Assembly (NCBI GenBank): GCA_947177445.1
Contig: CAMWUL010000011.1
Coordinates: 1-64,000, forward strand
Source of the DNA: an uncultured Lachnospiraceae bacterium
Lineage (GTDB): Bacteria > Bacillota > Clostridia > Lachnospirales > Lachnospiraceae
Length of the DNA stretch: 64,000 nt
Direction of reading: 5' to 3'
The position numbers and the translations under genes were made by a program. Below, piece after piece: positions 36,187-44,907 of this stretch (positions within the stretch are counted from its first letter, which is position 1; each line of letters opens with the position of its first letter). The notes under the pieces are model-generated. The model was not told where the DNA came from. It saw nothing but the letters and a program-made list of their open reading frames with translations, and searched no databases.

Positions 36187-36216
36187 TTGACATTTTTTGG
36201 AAGAGTCCTATATACT
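36187..36216 (+). promoter_or_regulatory. promoter of the ROK regulator gene
   Basis: TTGACA (36187-36192) and TATACT (36211-36216) with an 18-base spacer, placed just after the permease stop. It allows the regulator to be expressed apart from the importer. Confidence 0.65.
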
Positions 36217-36292
36217 TAAAACGATTGCACTACATTCCATTGAGCATTTTTTTGATGGGTGCAGTGATTACGAATGCGAAGGGGATGGAGAT

Positions 36293-37516
36293 ATGCTTTG
36301 TGGAACCAATATGTCTGACATCAAGATATCCAACAGGAGCGCTATCCTGCGCCTGCTGCATGAGGAGGGCGCCATGTCGCGCAAGCAGATTGCGGCCCGT
36401 CTGAAGCTGACGCCTGCGACCATCACCGTCATTATCAATGAGCTGATGAACGAAGGCATCCTGGTGGAGGGAATCAGCGTCCCCAATGCCGGCGCGGCAG
36501 GAAGAAGAGAAGTGATGGTGGAGATCAGCCGTTCAAAGCATGTGGCGCTGGGGATCGCCTTCGGCAGCAGCTCGGTGCTTATCGCCGTCGTAAACCTGCA
36601 CGGCGAACGGATCCATGCGGAGGAGCTTGGGTTTCCGGATCAGCTGACACCCCAGGCCTTTGTGGAGAAGACGGCGGTTCGGATCCGGGAGCTGATCCGG
36701 GAGCAGGGATATCCGGAGGATTATATTATCGGGCTGGGGATCACCATTTGCGGGGTGGTGGACTGCGCCAACGGAATTATTCTGGACAGCGGCGGCATCT
36801 GGGAAGAAAAAAATGTTCCCATCGTACAGATGCTGAGAAAGGAATTTTCTTTTCCGGTGATTGCCGCCAACAGTGTGCGCGGCTTTACCAATGCGTATAC
36901 TTTTTTGCAGTATGATCCCAAAATGCAGAATATGCTTTTTATCCGCAACGAAGCCACCATGGGGGTCACCATTTTGCTGGACGGTCAGTTTTACGGGGGA
37001 AATCGTGAGATGTATGACGGGATCGCACACTGCACTGTCGTTCCGGGAGGCCGGCTGTGTGCCTGCGGAAAACGGGGCTGCCTGAGTACCATAGCCTCTC
37101 TGGACGGAATGATGGAGAGCCTTCGTGAGTGCTTCGGAGAGGAAAGAACGCCTCTGCTTTTCCGTCAGACGGAAGGAGATTTTTCCCGTACTACATTTTC
37201 TCTGTTTGTGGAGGCGGCCTACGCCGGGGACCCGGGGGCCTGGGAGGTTCTGCAAAATGCCCAGGAAGCCTTTGCCAATGCGGTTACCTTTTCCATTCGT
37301 CTGTTAAATGTGCAGAAGATTGTATTTTATGGAGAAATGTTTGAGAATGATCGTTTTTTTGAATCGCTCCAGGAAAAGCTGATTAAGAAGACGGGGGGAA
37401 GCTACAAGGACAACATTTATAAGGTTGTTCCTTCATCCTTGCAGCTGGAGTGGGTCGCAGCACCCATTATGGTGGTAACGTCTTTTTTCAACGAAGGCGG
37501 ACATACAGACTATTGA
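36293..37516 (+). CDS. ROK family transcriptional regulator (NagC/XylR type)
   Basis: A 407-residue regulator. A MarR-like winged helix lies at residues 5-70 ('SRKQIAARLKLTPATITVII'). The ROK sugar-kinase-like domain follows with the zinc motif CACGKRGCLS near residues 255-266. The catalytic-type kinase loop is not convincing, as expected for regulators. It likely represses the importer and possibly the rhamnosidase region, with release by a sugar or sugar phosphate. A start at 36293 gives the normal N-terminus; a longer frame from 36197 would overlap the promoter. Confidence 0.9.
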   Translation: MLCGTNMSDIKISNRSAILRLLHEEGAMSRKQIAARLKLTPATITVIINELMNEGILVEGISVPNAGAAGRREVMVEISRSKHVALGIAFGSSSVLIAVVNLHGERIHAEELGFPDQLTPQAFVEKTAVRIRELIREQGYPEDYIIGLGITICGVVDCANGIILDSGGIWEEKNVPIVQMLRKEFSFPVIAANSVRGFTNAYTFLQYDPKMQNMLFIRNEATMGVTILLDGQFYGGNREMYDGIAHCTVVPGGRLCACGKRGCLSTIASLDGMMESLRECFGEERTPLLFRQTEGDFSRTTFSLFVEAAYAGDPGAWEVLQNAQEAFANAVTFSIRLLNVQKIVFYGEMFENDRFFESLQEKLIKKTGGSYKDNIYKVVPSSLQLEWVAAPIMVVTSFFNEGGHTDY

Positions 37517-37532
37517 GGGTATATATTATGAG

Positions 37533-37579
37533 AGCACCGGAGCCATGCGGCGTTTCACGCAGAGGTTTTGGTGCTTTTT
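37533..37579 (+). terminator. possible terminator of the ROK gene
   Basis: AGCACC (37533-37538) pairs with GGTGCT (37570-37575), followed by TTTT; the long loop contains GCG/CGC pairs. A moderate case, but well placed after the regulator. Confidence 0.4.
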
Positions 37580-37715
37580 GCGTTCTGGCATGGCGCCGCC
37601 CATCCGGTATCTTGCGCATGCTCCCGGGATGTGGTAAGCTTTATTTTGCAGGAAAGCGGCCCGGGGAGGCTATGGAAGCCGGCTGGGGCATAAAACAAAC
37701 AGAGGGGTATAAGCT

Positions 37716-38015
37716 ATGTCTGTACAGGGAGAGACAAGAGAAAAAACCAGAATAAAAATAAAGGAACCCGGACATTATCAGGTAATCATGCATAATGACG
37801 ATTTTACGCCCATGGATTTTGTGGTGGAGCTTTTGAGGACGGTTTTTCATAAGGAGGAGCCGGAGGCGGTGCATTTGATGCTGACCGTGCACGAGAGCGG
37901 AAGGGCCTCGGTGGGAGAGTATCCTTATGATATTGCCGCTACGAAGGTCAGAACGGCAACGGCCAGAGCCAGGGAAGAGGGGTATCCTTTCCGGATGACG
38001 GTGGAGGAGGTGTGA
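37716..38015 (+). CDS. clpS: ClpS, adaptor for N-degron substrates
   Basis: A 99-residue ClpS. The core reads 'YQVIMHNDDFTPMDFVVELL' with the substrate-pocket Asn-Asp-Asp and Met, then 'HLMLTVHESGRASVGEYP', where the conserved histidine binds the N-terminal amine of the substrate. ClpS delivers proteins with Phe, Leu, Trp or Tyr at the N-terminus to ClpA. The clpA gene follows at once and aat is third, forming one pathway in one operon. This set is common in Proteobacteria but less usual in Firmicutes. Confidence 0.95.
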   Translation: MSVQGETREKTRIKIKEPGHYQVIMHNDDFTPMDFVVELLRTVFHKEEPEAVHLMLTVHESGRASVGEYPYDIAATKVRTATARAREEGYPFRMTVEEV

Positions 38016-38017
38016 CA

Positions 38018-40411
38018 ATGGAGATATCGGCGGAAGCGGCAGGGCTGATCAACACAGCGATTTCCCTGGCCAGGAATGCGGAATTTGAATATGTGACGCC
38101 GGAGCTGGTGCTGTATGTGGCCTGCCGGAATCCGGCGTTTGCCCAGGCCTTTGAAAATTGCGGCGGAAATGTACGGGAGCTGGATTACAGTCTTCGGACC
38201 TATCTGGAGCGGTATATGGAATCCAGGGTGGAATCGGCAGAGGAAGAAGCCGGAAATGATCCGGAGTTTTCCCAGGATATGGAGAAGGTGCTGAACGACG
38301 CCTGGGAGGCGGCGGGAAACGGCGAAAGAAACGTAGTGGAATTGATTCACATTATTCATGCCATGTTTACCCTGGAGGAGAGCTATGCGGTCTACTATAT
38401 GCAGGTTCAGGGCGTGGAACGGGCGGAGCTTTTAGTGGAGCTGCAGGAGCTTTCGGAGGAGGATTTCGGAGAAGAGACAGATCCGCAGAGCAATGAGCGG
38501 CGCAGAGCAGGCCGGCAGGCAGGGGCAGGCCCGGGGGCCGGACAGGATCGCCGCAAGCCGGGGAAAAGCAGGATCGTCCAGGCGGGAGAAAGCCGGGAGG
38601 AGGCCCAGGACTGGGAGGAGGATGCCGAAGACGGCGGAGAAGCTCCGGAGGAGGCGGATTCCCGGAGCCGGAAGGAATTCTGGAGGCAGTATGCGGTCTG
38701 TCTGAACGAGACGGCACAGGAGGCCAACCCGTTGATCGGCCGGGAGGAGGAGCTGGAGAGAACCATGGAGATCCTCTGCCGCCGGGACAAAAACAATCCG
38801 CTGCATATAGGGGAGCCGGGCGTGGGAAAGACGGCTGTCACCTACGGACTGGCAAGGCTGATGAACGAAGGCCAGGTTCCGGGGCCCCTGCAGGGCGCCC
38901 GGATATTTTCCCTGGATCTGGGCAGCCTGCTGGCAGGCACCCAGTATCGGGGGGATTTCGAAAAGCGCTTTAAAAAGGTCATGGACAGCATCGGCCAGGA
39001 GGAAAAGCCGGTGGTGTATATTGATGAGATCCACAATATCGTGGGGGCCGGGGCGGTGAACGGCGGCACCTTTGACATTTCCAACATGCTTCGTCCTTAT
39101 CTGGCCCAGGGGAGCATCCGGTTTATCGGCGCCACCACTCATGAGGAGTATAAAAAGCACTTTGAGAAAAGCAAGAGCCTGGTCAGGCGGTTTCGAAATG
39201 TGGAAATCCCGGAGCCGGGGATTCCGGACAGTATCAGGATCCTGGAAGGGCTCAGGGAAAGGTACCAGGAATTCCACGGCGTGGTTTATGAGGAAGGCGT
39301 GCTGGAATATGCCGTGGAGATGAGCGCAAGGTATATCAACGAACGCTGTCTGCCGGACAAAGCCATCGATTTGATGGATGAGGCGGGATCCTATCGGCGC
39401 CTGCATCCTCTGGACGGTGCGGCACAGACGGTGGACCGTGAACTGATAGACCAGATTTTGTCCAAAATCTGCCGCATTCCGAAGCAGACGATGGAGCAGG
39501 ACGAGACGGCGGCCCTGGGTTCTCTGGAGGATCGGCTTAAGAGCCGTGTGTATGGTCAGGACGAGGCCATCGCTCAGGTGGTCAACGCCGTGAAATTTTC
39601 CAGGGCAGGGCTTTTGGAGGAGGGAAAGCCTCTGGCCAGTCTGCTGTTCGTAGGGCCCACAGGCGTGGGGAAGACAGAGATCGCAAGGAGTCTGGCACAG
39701 GAGCTGGGCATAAAGCTGATACGCTTCGATATGAGCGAGTACGAGGAAAAGCATGCAATTGCGAAGCTCATCGGTGCTCCGGCGGGATATGTGGGCTATG
39801 AGGAGGGCGGACTTCTCACGGAGGAGATCCGCAAGAATCCCCATGCTGTATTACTGCTGGACGAGATCGAGAAGGCCCATCCGGATATATACAATATCCT
39901 GCTGCAGGTCATGGACTACGCCACTCTGACGGACAATCAGGGCAGGAAGGCGGATTTTCGGAATGTGATCATCATTATGACCTCCAACGCAGGAGCCAGC
40001 CGGATCGGAAAGCCCGGGATCGGATTTCTGGAGCAGGACCGGAAGTCGGATGTGGTGCTGGAGGAGGTAAAAAGGATATTCCAGCCCGAATTCCGCAACC
40101 GCCTGAACCGGATCGTGGTGTTTTGCGGCATGGATTCGTCCATGGCAGAGCAGGTGGTGGAAAAAAAGCTGGGCGAGCTTTCGAAGCTTCTCCTGAAAAA
40201 GGGAGTGGAGCTGTCCGCCGATGGAGCTGCCCGGAGGCTGGTAAAGAAAAAGGGAATCAGCGCAGAGTTCGGCGCAAGGCAGATCGAACGGGTGATACAG
40301 GGCGAGGTCAAGCCTCTTTTGGTGGACGAGATATTGTTTGGAGCGCTGCGTGAGGGCGGGAGCTGTCTGCTTACCGCCCAGGAGGATCGGTTCAGGATTC
40401 AAATTCTTTAA
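38018..40411 (+). CDS. clpA: ClpA-type AAA+ unfoldase
   Basis: A 797-residue double-ATPase unfoldase. N-terminal Clp repeats (1-150) are followed by a long charged linker (about 150-225, rich in Arg, Gly, Glu). The first AAA+ module has Walker A GEPGVGKTA (near 267) and 'VVYIDEIHNIVGAGAV'; the second has GPTGVGKTE (near 546) and 'AVLLLDEIEKAHPDIYN'. No middle domain lies between, which separates ClpA from ClpC/ClpB. The ClpP-docking loop is present as IGF in 'GKPGIGFLEQDRK'. It feeds unfolded substrates to ClpP, which is not in the window. ATG 38018 follows GAGGAGGTG, two bases after the clpS stop. Confidence 0.94.
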   Translation: MEISAEAAGLINTAISLARNAEFEYVTPELVLYVACRNPAFAQAFENCGGNVRELDYSLRTYLERYMESRVESAEEEAGNDPEFSQDMEKVLNDAWEAAGNGERNVVELIHIIHAMFTLEESYAVYYMQVQGVERAELLVELQELSEEDFGEETDPQSNERRRAGRQAGAGPGAGQDRRKPGKSRIVQAGESREEAQDWEEDAEDGGEAPEEADSRSRKEFWRQYAVCLNETAQEANPLIGREEELERTMEILCRRDKNNPLHIGEPGVGKTAVTYGLARLMNEGQVPGPLQGARIFSLDLGSLLAGTQYRGDFEKRFKKVMDSIGQEEKPVVYIDEIHNIVGAGAVNGGTFDISNMLRPYLAQGSIRFIGATTHEEYKKHFEKSKSLVRRFRNVEIPEPGIPDSIRILEGLRERYQEFHGVVYEEGVLEYAVEMSARYINERCLPDKAIDLMDEAGSYRRLHPLDGAAQTVDRELIDQILSKICRIPKQTMEQDETAALGSLEDRLKSRVYGQDEAIAQVVNAVKFSRAGLLEEGKPLASLLFVGPTGVGKTEIARSLAQELGIKLIRFDMSEYEEKHAIAKLIGAPAGYVGYEEGGLLTEEIRKNPHAVLLLDEIEKAHPDIYNILLQVMDYATLTDNQGRKADFRNVIIIMTSNAGASRIGKPGIGFLEQDRKSDVVLEEVKRIFQPEFRNRLNRIVVFCGMDSSMAEQVVEKKLGELSKLLLKKGVELSADGAARRLVKKKGISAEFGARQIERVIQGEVKPLLVDEILFGALREGGSCLLTAQEDRFRIQIL

Positions 40412-40461
40412 GTATGAGCGCCCGGACCGTAAAGGCGGAAGAGGGCTTGAGGAGGAGCAGG

Positions 40462-41121
40462 ATGCCGGTTTATCGTCTGGATGAAAATGTGATGTTTCCG
40501 GATCCCGTGCTGGCAAGAGAGGACGGGCTTCTGGCGGTGGGAGGAGATTTGAGCCGGGAGCGGCTTCTGCTGGCTTACGCCCATGGGATTTTTCCCTGGT
40601 ATGAGCCGGGGGATGAAATTTTGTGGTGGTGTCCGAAGGAGCGGTTCGTGATCTTTCCCCGGGAAATTCACGTGTCCCGGTCCATGAACAAGTATATGAA
40701 AAAGCATGACCTCCGATTTCAGCTGAACCGGGATTTTGGGGATACCATGCACCGCTGCCGGGTAAAGAGAGAATTTGCGGAGGGCACCTGGATCTCCGAT
40801 GAGATGGAAGAAGCCTACGGCCGGCTTCATGAGGCGGGATATGCGGTCAGCCTGGAGGCTTACCAGGACGGACAGCTGGCCGGGGGACTTTACGGGGTGG
40901 CCCTGGGGCGGTGCTTCTTCGGAGAGAGTATGTTTTCGGAGTTGGAGAACGGCTCCAAGCTGGCTTTGATCGCCCTGGCCCGGCTGCTGGAGCAGAGAGG
41001 ATATCTGTTTATCGACTGCCAGTTCCACACGGAGCATCTGGAGAGCATGGGAGGCCGGTACATTTCCTGGGAGGAGTATGACGGAATGCTGCAGGAGGGC
41101 ACGGGCAGGGGAGAGCATTAA
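40462..41121 (+). CDS. aat: leucyl/phenylalanyl-tRNA--protein transferase
   Basis: A 219-residue Aat. Family segments are 'LLAVGGDLSRERLLLAYAHG', 'IFPWYEPGDEILWWCPKERF', 'GRCFFGESMFS' and 'IDCQFHTEHLESMGG'. It transfers Leu or Phe from tRNA to proteins starting with Lys or Arg, creating N-degrons for ClpS-ClpA. The ATG at 40462 has GGAGG upstream; an in-frame ATG at 40414 lacks one. Its presence after clpS-clpA completes the N-end rule branch in one locus. Confidence 0.95.
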   Translation: MPVYRLDENVMFPDPVLAREDGLLAVGGDLSRERLLLAYAHGIFPWYEPGDEILWWCPKERFVIFPREIHVSRSMNKYMKKHDLRFQLNRDFGDTMHRCRVKREFAEGTWISDEMEEAYGRLHEAGYAVSLEAYQDGQLAGGLYGVALGRCFFGESMFSELENGSKLALIALARLLEQRGYLFIDCQFHTEHLESMGGRYISWEEYDGMLQEGTGRGEH

Positions 41122-41219
41122 GACTGTTATTGCGGTCCGCACCGGTTCAATTGCCGCGGTTTTGTCATGAACAGGAGAAAAACTGCTACAATGTAGGGAG
41201 AAGTTTTTTCGGAGCGTCT

Positions 41220-41819
41220 ATGAAGGGAGCAGTAAAAGTGTGGGGCCCCGATCCGGGAGGAAGGCTTTCGGCGGCGGTACTGCTGGGAGCGGCGGTATGC
41301 TGTCTGGCGATGATTGCGGTGCAGGTTTCCTGGATAGACTATGCCCGGCAGAGCCGGCGGGAGAGCGAATCGGAAGCGGAGCAAGGCAGCGGGGCGGCAG
41401 GCGTTCCGGAAGCGGGGCAAGGCAGCGAAGCAGCAGCTATTCCGGAAGCGGGCCCGGAGTCCGAAAGCGGCACCCTGGGAGAGGCGGCGGCCCGGTATGC
41501 CCTCCGTTTTTTGGGAACCCCGTATGTGTGGGGCGGCGACAGCCTTACGGAAGGGGTGGACTGTTCGGGCTTTGTGATGAGTGTGTATCGGCACTTTCAG
41601 GTGAGCCTGCCCCATTCGGCGGAGGAGGACAGGGAGGCAGGCTATGAGGTGGACGGGCTGGAGAACGCACAGCCGGGAGATCTGATCTGCTACGATGATC
41701 CCGGACATGTGGCGATTTACCTGGGAGAGGGCAGGATTGTCCACGCCACGCTTTCCGAAGGCGTATGCATTTCCGGGGTGGATTTTGGAGAGATCAGCGC
41801 GGTGAGGAGGATCTTTTAA
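41220..41819 (+). CDS. NlpC/P60 family cell-wall peptidase, membrane-anchored
   Basis: A 199-residue protein. An N-terminal membrane helix (about 14-36) is followed by a Glu/Gly/Ala-rich linker with a twice-repeated EAGQGSxAA-like unit. The C-terminal NlpC/P60 domain has catalytic Cys in VDCSGFVMSVY and His in DPGHVAIYLG, with 'IVHATLSEG' near the end. Such enzymes cut peptidoglycan stem peptides. It is released outside the membrane by a single anchor or signal peptide. GGAG precedes ATG 41220. Confidence 0.88.
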   Translation: MKGAVKVWGPDPGGRLSAAVLLGAAVCCLAMIAVQVSWIDYARQSRRESESEAEQGSGAAGVPEAGQGSEAAAIPEAGPESESGTLGEAAARYALRFLGTPYVWGGDSLTEGVDCSGFVMSVYRHFQVSLPHSAEEDREAGYEVDGLENAQPGDLICYDDPGHVAIYLGEGRIVHATLSEGVCISGVDFGEISAVRRIF

Positions 41820-41845
41820 GCAGTATCTTTCCATTGTATATTGCG

Positions 41846-41874
41846 GAGAAATTTGCTACAATGGATAACAGTTG
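41846..41874 (+). promoter_or_regulatory. promoter upstream of the small secreted protein gene
   Basis: Within 41834-41865 a TTGTAT box and a TACAAT box are 17 bases apart, just before the gene at 41893. A similar GCTACAATG element occurs before the NlpC/P60 gene (around 41185-41193), so the two genes may share control. The box positions are given to within a few bases. Confidence 0.45.
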
Positions 41875-41892
41875 GACGAAGGCGGTATAAGA

Positions 41893-42315
41893 ATGAAGAA
41901 ACAGAAGCTGAACAGAGGGGTATGTGCCCTGTTGATCACATGGATGCTGCTTCTGGGAATGTGCTTCCAGGGGGTGGAGGCATATTCTTCTTTTTTGCGT
42001 GCTTTCGAACAGCAGGAAGAGATTCCTGAATCTTCCTTTATCCGTGCGGCAGGGAATACCAGTCTGTCACAGCAGGCATACCTGAAAGAGACCGGCGGAA
42101 GCCGTGAGGCGGAGACAGCAATCCGCCAAACCAGGGGAAAGACGCTTCACAGAGCTCTCAGGGAGGGCAGGGGCAGTTCTTTCCTGGCATCCCGGGTGGA
42201 TCTGCCCTTTTGGGGAAGGATTTTTGGATTAATCGACAATGACACTGTGGGGACGATCCACAGCAATATAGTTATTCTGGAGTATATTCATCAAAAGGAC
42301 GGAAAAAAAGCATAA
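41893..42315 (+). CDS. uncharacterised secreted or membrane-anchored protein
   Basis: A 140-residue protein with an N-terminal signal or anchor segment ('GVCALLITWMLLLGMCFQGV') and a polar remainder with no recognised domain. The C-terminal part 'LPFWGRIFGLIDNDTVGTIH' is moderately hydrophobic. It follows the NlpC/P60 gene from its own promoter. I do not recognise the family; a role at the cell envelope is suggested only by the signal and the neighbour. Confidence 0.65.
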   Translation: MKKQKLNRGVCALLITWMLLLGMCFQGVEAYSSFLRAFEQQEEIPESSFIRAAGNTSLSQQAYLKETGGSREAETAIRQTRGKTLHRALREGRGSSFLASRVDLPFWGRIFGLIDNDTVGTIHSNIVILEYIHQKDGKKA

Positions 42316-42387
42316 ACATCTTCTTAATTCTCTTATTTTAATTTACAGCTAAACGAAAACAAAATAACGGATCTGTGCGAAAAAGTC

Positions 42388-42473
42388 TTCCGGCGGCAGG
42401 CTCTTTGACGCATGGCTTTTTTGTGTACCCTTTACACTGTGGAGGGAATACCGTGGATCCGCTGCCGGCGGAA
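42388..42473 (+). repeat. 12-bp inverted repeat in the leader of a small membrane protein
   Basis: TTCCGGCGGCAG (42388-42399) and CTGCCGGCGGAA (42462-42473) are perfect inverted repeats with a 62-base loop. They lie in the 213-base gap before the gene at 42529. A T-run (GGCTTTTTTG) sits in the loop, so a switch between folded forms is conceivable. I could not match it to a known riboswitch. Confidence 0.45.
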
Positions 42474-42528
42474 ACGGAAGGGACTTCGGGACGGCAGATC
42501 AGAGAAAAGAGAATTCGGAGGGCTCATT

Positions 42529-42672
42529 ATGAATATAGGTATGCTGTTTGTCATGATTCTGGGCGGAGCGGCAGGGCTTTTGTCCACTTTTTATATTGTT
42601 GTTTCACTGTTTGCCGTGATCATCTACAAATTTTACCGTAAAGTGAAATACGGAAAGAGGATGTTTGATTAG
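42529..42672 (+). CDS. small single-helix membrane protein (47 residues)
   Basis: ATG 42529 follows CGGAGG. The protein has one long hydrophobic helix ('MLFVMILGGAAGLLSTFYIV' region) and a basic tail (YKFYRKVKYGKRMFD). No family is recognised. The good ribosome site and downstream terminator support it as a real small gene. An ORF reading from 42412 lacks coding character before this ATG. Confidence 0.6.
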   Translation: MNIGMLFVMILGGAAGLLSTFYIVVSLFAVIIYKFYRKVKYGKRMFD

Positions 42673-42704
42673 GAAAACGATGATTTAATTAATGCTTCCT
42701 TAGA

Positions 42705-42735
42705 AAAACGGCCCCGGCATGATGCCCGGGGCCGT
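42705..42735. terminator. bidirectional terminator hairpin
   Basis: A GC-rich stem: ACGGCCCCGG-CAT pairs with ATG-C-CCGGGGCCGT (one bulged base, short loop). It is placed between the small membrane protein gene and the convergent LRR gene, with an A/T flank on both sides. Confidence 0.75.
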
Positions 42736-42741
42736 CGGCAT

Positions 42742-44691
42742 TTATTCTTCGGTGCTCACCTGGATCCCGCTGTCTTCCGAGACGCCTTCCAGGATCGTGT
42801 TTTTTCCACACCAGACCATCTGAAAATCCGGCAGGGCCTCCAGAGGCTTTAAGCTGGTAACGCTGTTGTCCGTGATCTCCAGGTACTGGAGAAGAGGAAG
42901 GTTTTCCACGAAGTCCAGGCTGTCTATCCGGTCAGACCGCAGCTGCAGTACGATCAGAGAGGGGAAGCAGCCAAACAGTTCATAGTGCTCGGAGAGATAT
43001 ATCTTGTCCCCGTTGTTGTGCGAGGGGTCTCTCAAGATCGAAATATCATTCATGGACAGCTCCTCCAGCGTGGTGTTGGTGGGAATTTGGTCAAAATCCA
43101 TGCCCACCTGACAGTTGTCCAGGCTGAGGCGGCGCAGGGTGGGTATGCCAAAGATTTCCTCCACATTGCCGAATATGGAGGTGCCGCCCAGATCCAGGGT
43201 ATCCAGCTTGGAAAGCCGGGTCAGAGGCTCCAGGGAATCCACATAGGAGGAAAAATCATTGATATACAATGCGGTAAGCTCCTGCATGGAGGCCAGCGCT
43301 TCCAGCTCCCATCCGGAACATTCCTCCAGCTGAAGGGTGGTTACGTTCACGGCATCCTTCAGAGGGGAAAGGTCGCCGGCATGCTTTACGGAAAGCTCCT
43401 TCAGGGAGGTCAGCTTTTGGAAGGAGGGCAGAGTGCTGTTGGAATTCATATGCAGGGCCAGGGTGGTCAGCTGGGTCAGCTCTCCCACAGGAGAATAATC
43501 CTCCAGGCGGGTATTGTCGATGAGGCTTAAGGCTGTGAGGTTAGGGCAGTCCGCCAGTGCATTCACATTGGGAATCTGGCTGTCCTCCACATACAGGCTG
43601 GTCAGATCCGGCATGGAGCTGATAAAGTCTATGGTTTTGAGCTGGGTGGACTGCAGGGACAGAGAACGGAGCCAGCCCAGCGACAGCAGGGGACTGTAAT
43701 CCGTTAAATCATTGCAGCCCAGAAGGCTCAGACCTTCCAGAAAGGGAAGGTTTTCCAGGGCGGAAATGTCTTCCAGGGAGTCGTATTCCACCGTCAGGTA
43801 CTGAAGGTTGGAGAAAGCTTCGATGCCGTCCAGGGAATGCTCAAAAATAGAATCCATGATGCTGAGACTTAATATGTTCTCCGGGCTGGGAATGATATCC
43901 AGCAGATCTGACAGATTATTTTCCGCATGAATCCATTGCAGATGCTCCAGCCCGTCCAGATCGCCCCGGTTTAGATCATCGTCCAGCCAGATTCCCTCCA
44001 GACCGGTAAAGCAGGCCAGATCGGACAGCTCCATTCCGATGGCGTTGGAAAAGGTAAGATACTGGTATTCCTCCTGGTCTCTCAGAAGGTAATAGATATA
44101 GTGATCCTCCTTGCTGATTTCGATGGCTATTACGCTGTCATATTCCTCCGGGGTGACGGTATCGTAGTTTTTGCCGAAGATGACCGACGCCAGCTCCTGA
44201 AAGAAGGAGGAGCGGGGAAGCCTGGTTCCGGCGGCAGGCTTTGTCCGGGCTTCGGATTGGCTCTCCTGGGAGTCTTCCGGAGTGTAATCCTCGGAGGAGG
44301 CAAGCTGTCCGTCTGACCGGTGAGACTGGCCGGAAGTCTCGGAGGAGGTGAGCCCGTCAAACAGATCTCCCAGGTCTGACAGAACAAAGCTGGCCAGGAT
44401 GCCCAGCGCGATTACCGCGCAGATGCTGATACACGCTACGGCAGCCTTCATGCCCGCGCCTCCGGATTTTTTTTGCTGGCCGGAGGGCTGATATCCGCCG
44501 GAGGATGCGGCGGTGCGGGATTGTCCGGCAGAAGTGCCGGAAGCCTGCGAGGAGGTCGTCTGCTGGCTCTGCCAGGTCTGGGAGCTGCTCTGCTCCCGCA
44601 TATAGTATCCGCATTCCTTGCAGGTCATCCTGCCGTCTACATTTTTCAGCTTTGTGCCGCACATGGGGCACTTCATTTTTTCTGTGGCCAT
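42742..44691 (-). CDS. zinc-ribbon, single-pass membrane protein with leucine-rich repeats
   Basis: A 649-residue protein. The N-terminal zinc ribbon has C8/C11 and C24/C27 (CPMCG...CKECG). A Ser/Gln-rich linker and one membrane helix (82-105) come next. After an acidic linker, residues from about 180 to the end form SDS22-like leucine-rich repeats of about 22 residues ('LTSLYVEDSQIPNVNALADC' is one unit). The repeats probably lie outside the cell and bind protein or glycan, while the ribbon stays in the cytoplasm. The ATG at 44691 is chosen by the zinc-ribbon start; the open frame runs 286 codons further upstream but there reads as noise. Confidence 0.82.
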   Translation of the reverse strand: MATEKMKCPMCGTKLKNVDGRMTCKECGYYMREQSSSQTWQSQQTTSSQASGTSAGQSRTAASSGGYQPSGQQKKSGGAGMKAAVACISICAVIALGILASFVLSDLGDLFDGLTSSETSGQSHRSDGQLASSEDYTPEDSQESQSEARTKPAAGTRLPRSSFFQELASVIFGKNYDTVTPEEYDSVIAIEISKEDHYIYYLLRDQEEYQYLTFSNAIGMELSDLACFTGLEGIWLDDDLNRGDLDGLEHLQWIHAENNLSDLLDIIPSPENILSLSIMDSIFEHSLDGIEAFSNLQYLTVEYDSLEDISALENLPFLEGLSLLGCNDLTDYSPLLSLGWLRSLSLQSTQLKTIDFISSMPDLTSLYVEDSQIPNVNALADCPNLTALSLIDNTRLEDYSPVGELTQLTTLALHMNSNSTLPSFQKLTSLKELSVKHAGDLSPLKDAVNVTTLQLEECSGWELEALASMQELTALYINDFSSYVDSLEPLTRLSKLDTLDLGGTSIFGNVEEIFGIPTLRRLSLDNCQVGMDFDQIPTNTTLEELSMNDISILRDPSHNNGDKIYLSEHYELFGCFPSLIVLQLRSDRIDSLDFVENLPLLQYLEITDNSVTSLKPLEALPDFQMVWCGKNTILEGVSEDSGIQVSTEE

Positions 44692-44907
44692 ATTTTTCCC
44701 ATCCCTTTCTTTATGTTCATGGCGTCTGCAATGCTTTCGAGTTTCTGCCCGTTGCCGGGGAGCTGTTTCAGACGCCGTTTTTATCAGAAACACATCTTTT
44801 ATTATACAGAGAAACGGCGGATATTTCAAGCCGCGGAAAGTTTCCGTTGTGAAAATCCGGGGAGGGAGATATAATAGAACATATACTTTGACTGCCGGGA
44901 GGAAACT

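Noticed and set aside
38432..39844. 470-codon open frame antisense to clpA
   Set aside because: The opposite strand encodes an unmistakable ClpA; the antisense product has no family features.
42361..42480. Leader considered as a c-di-GMP (GEMM) riboswitch
   Set aside because: A short resemblance to the conserved loop was seen, but the required helices and receptor could not be drawn.
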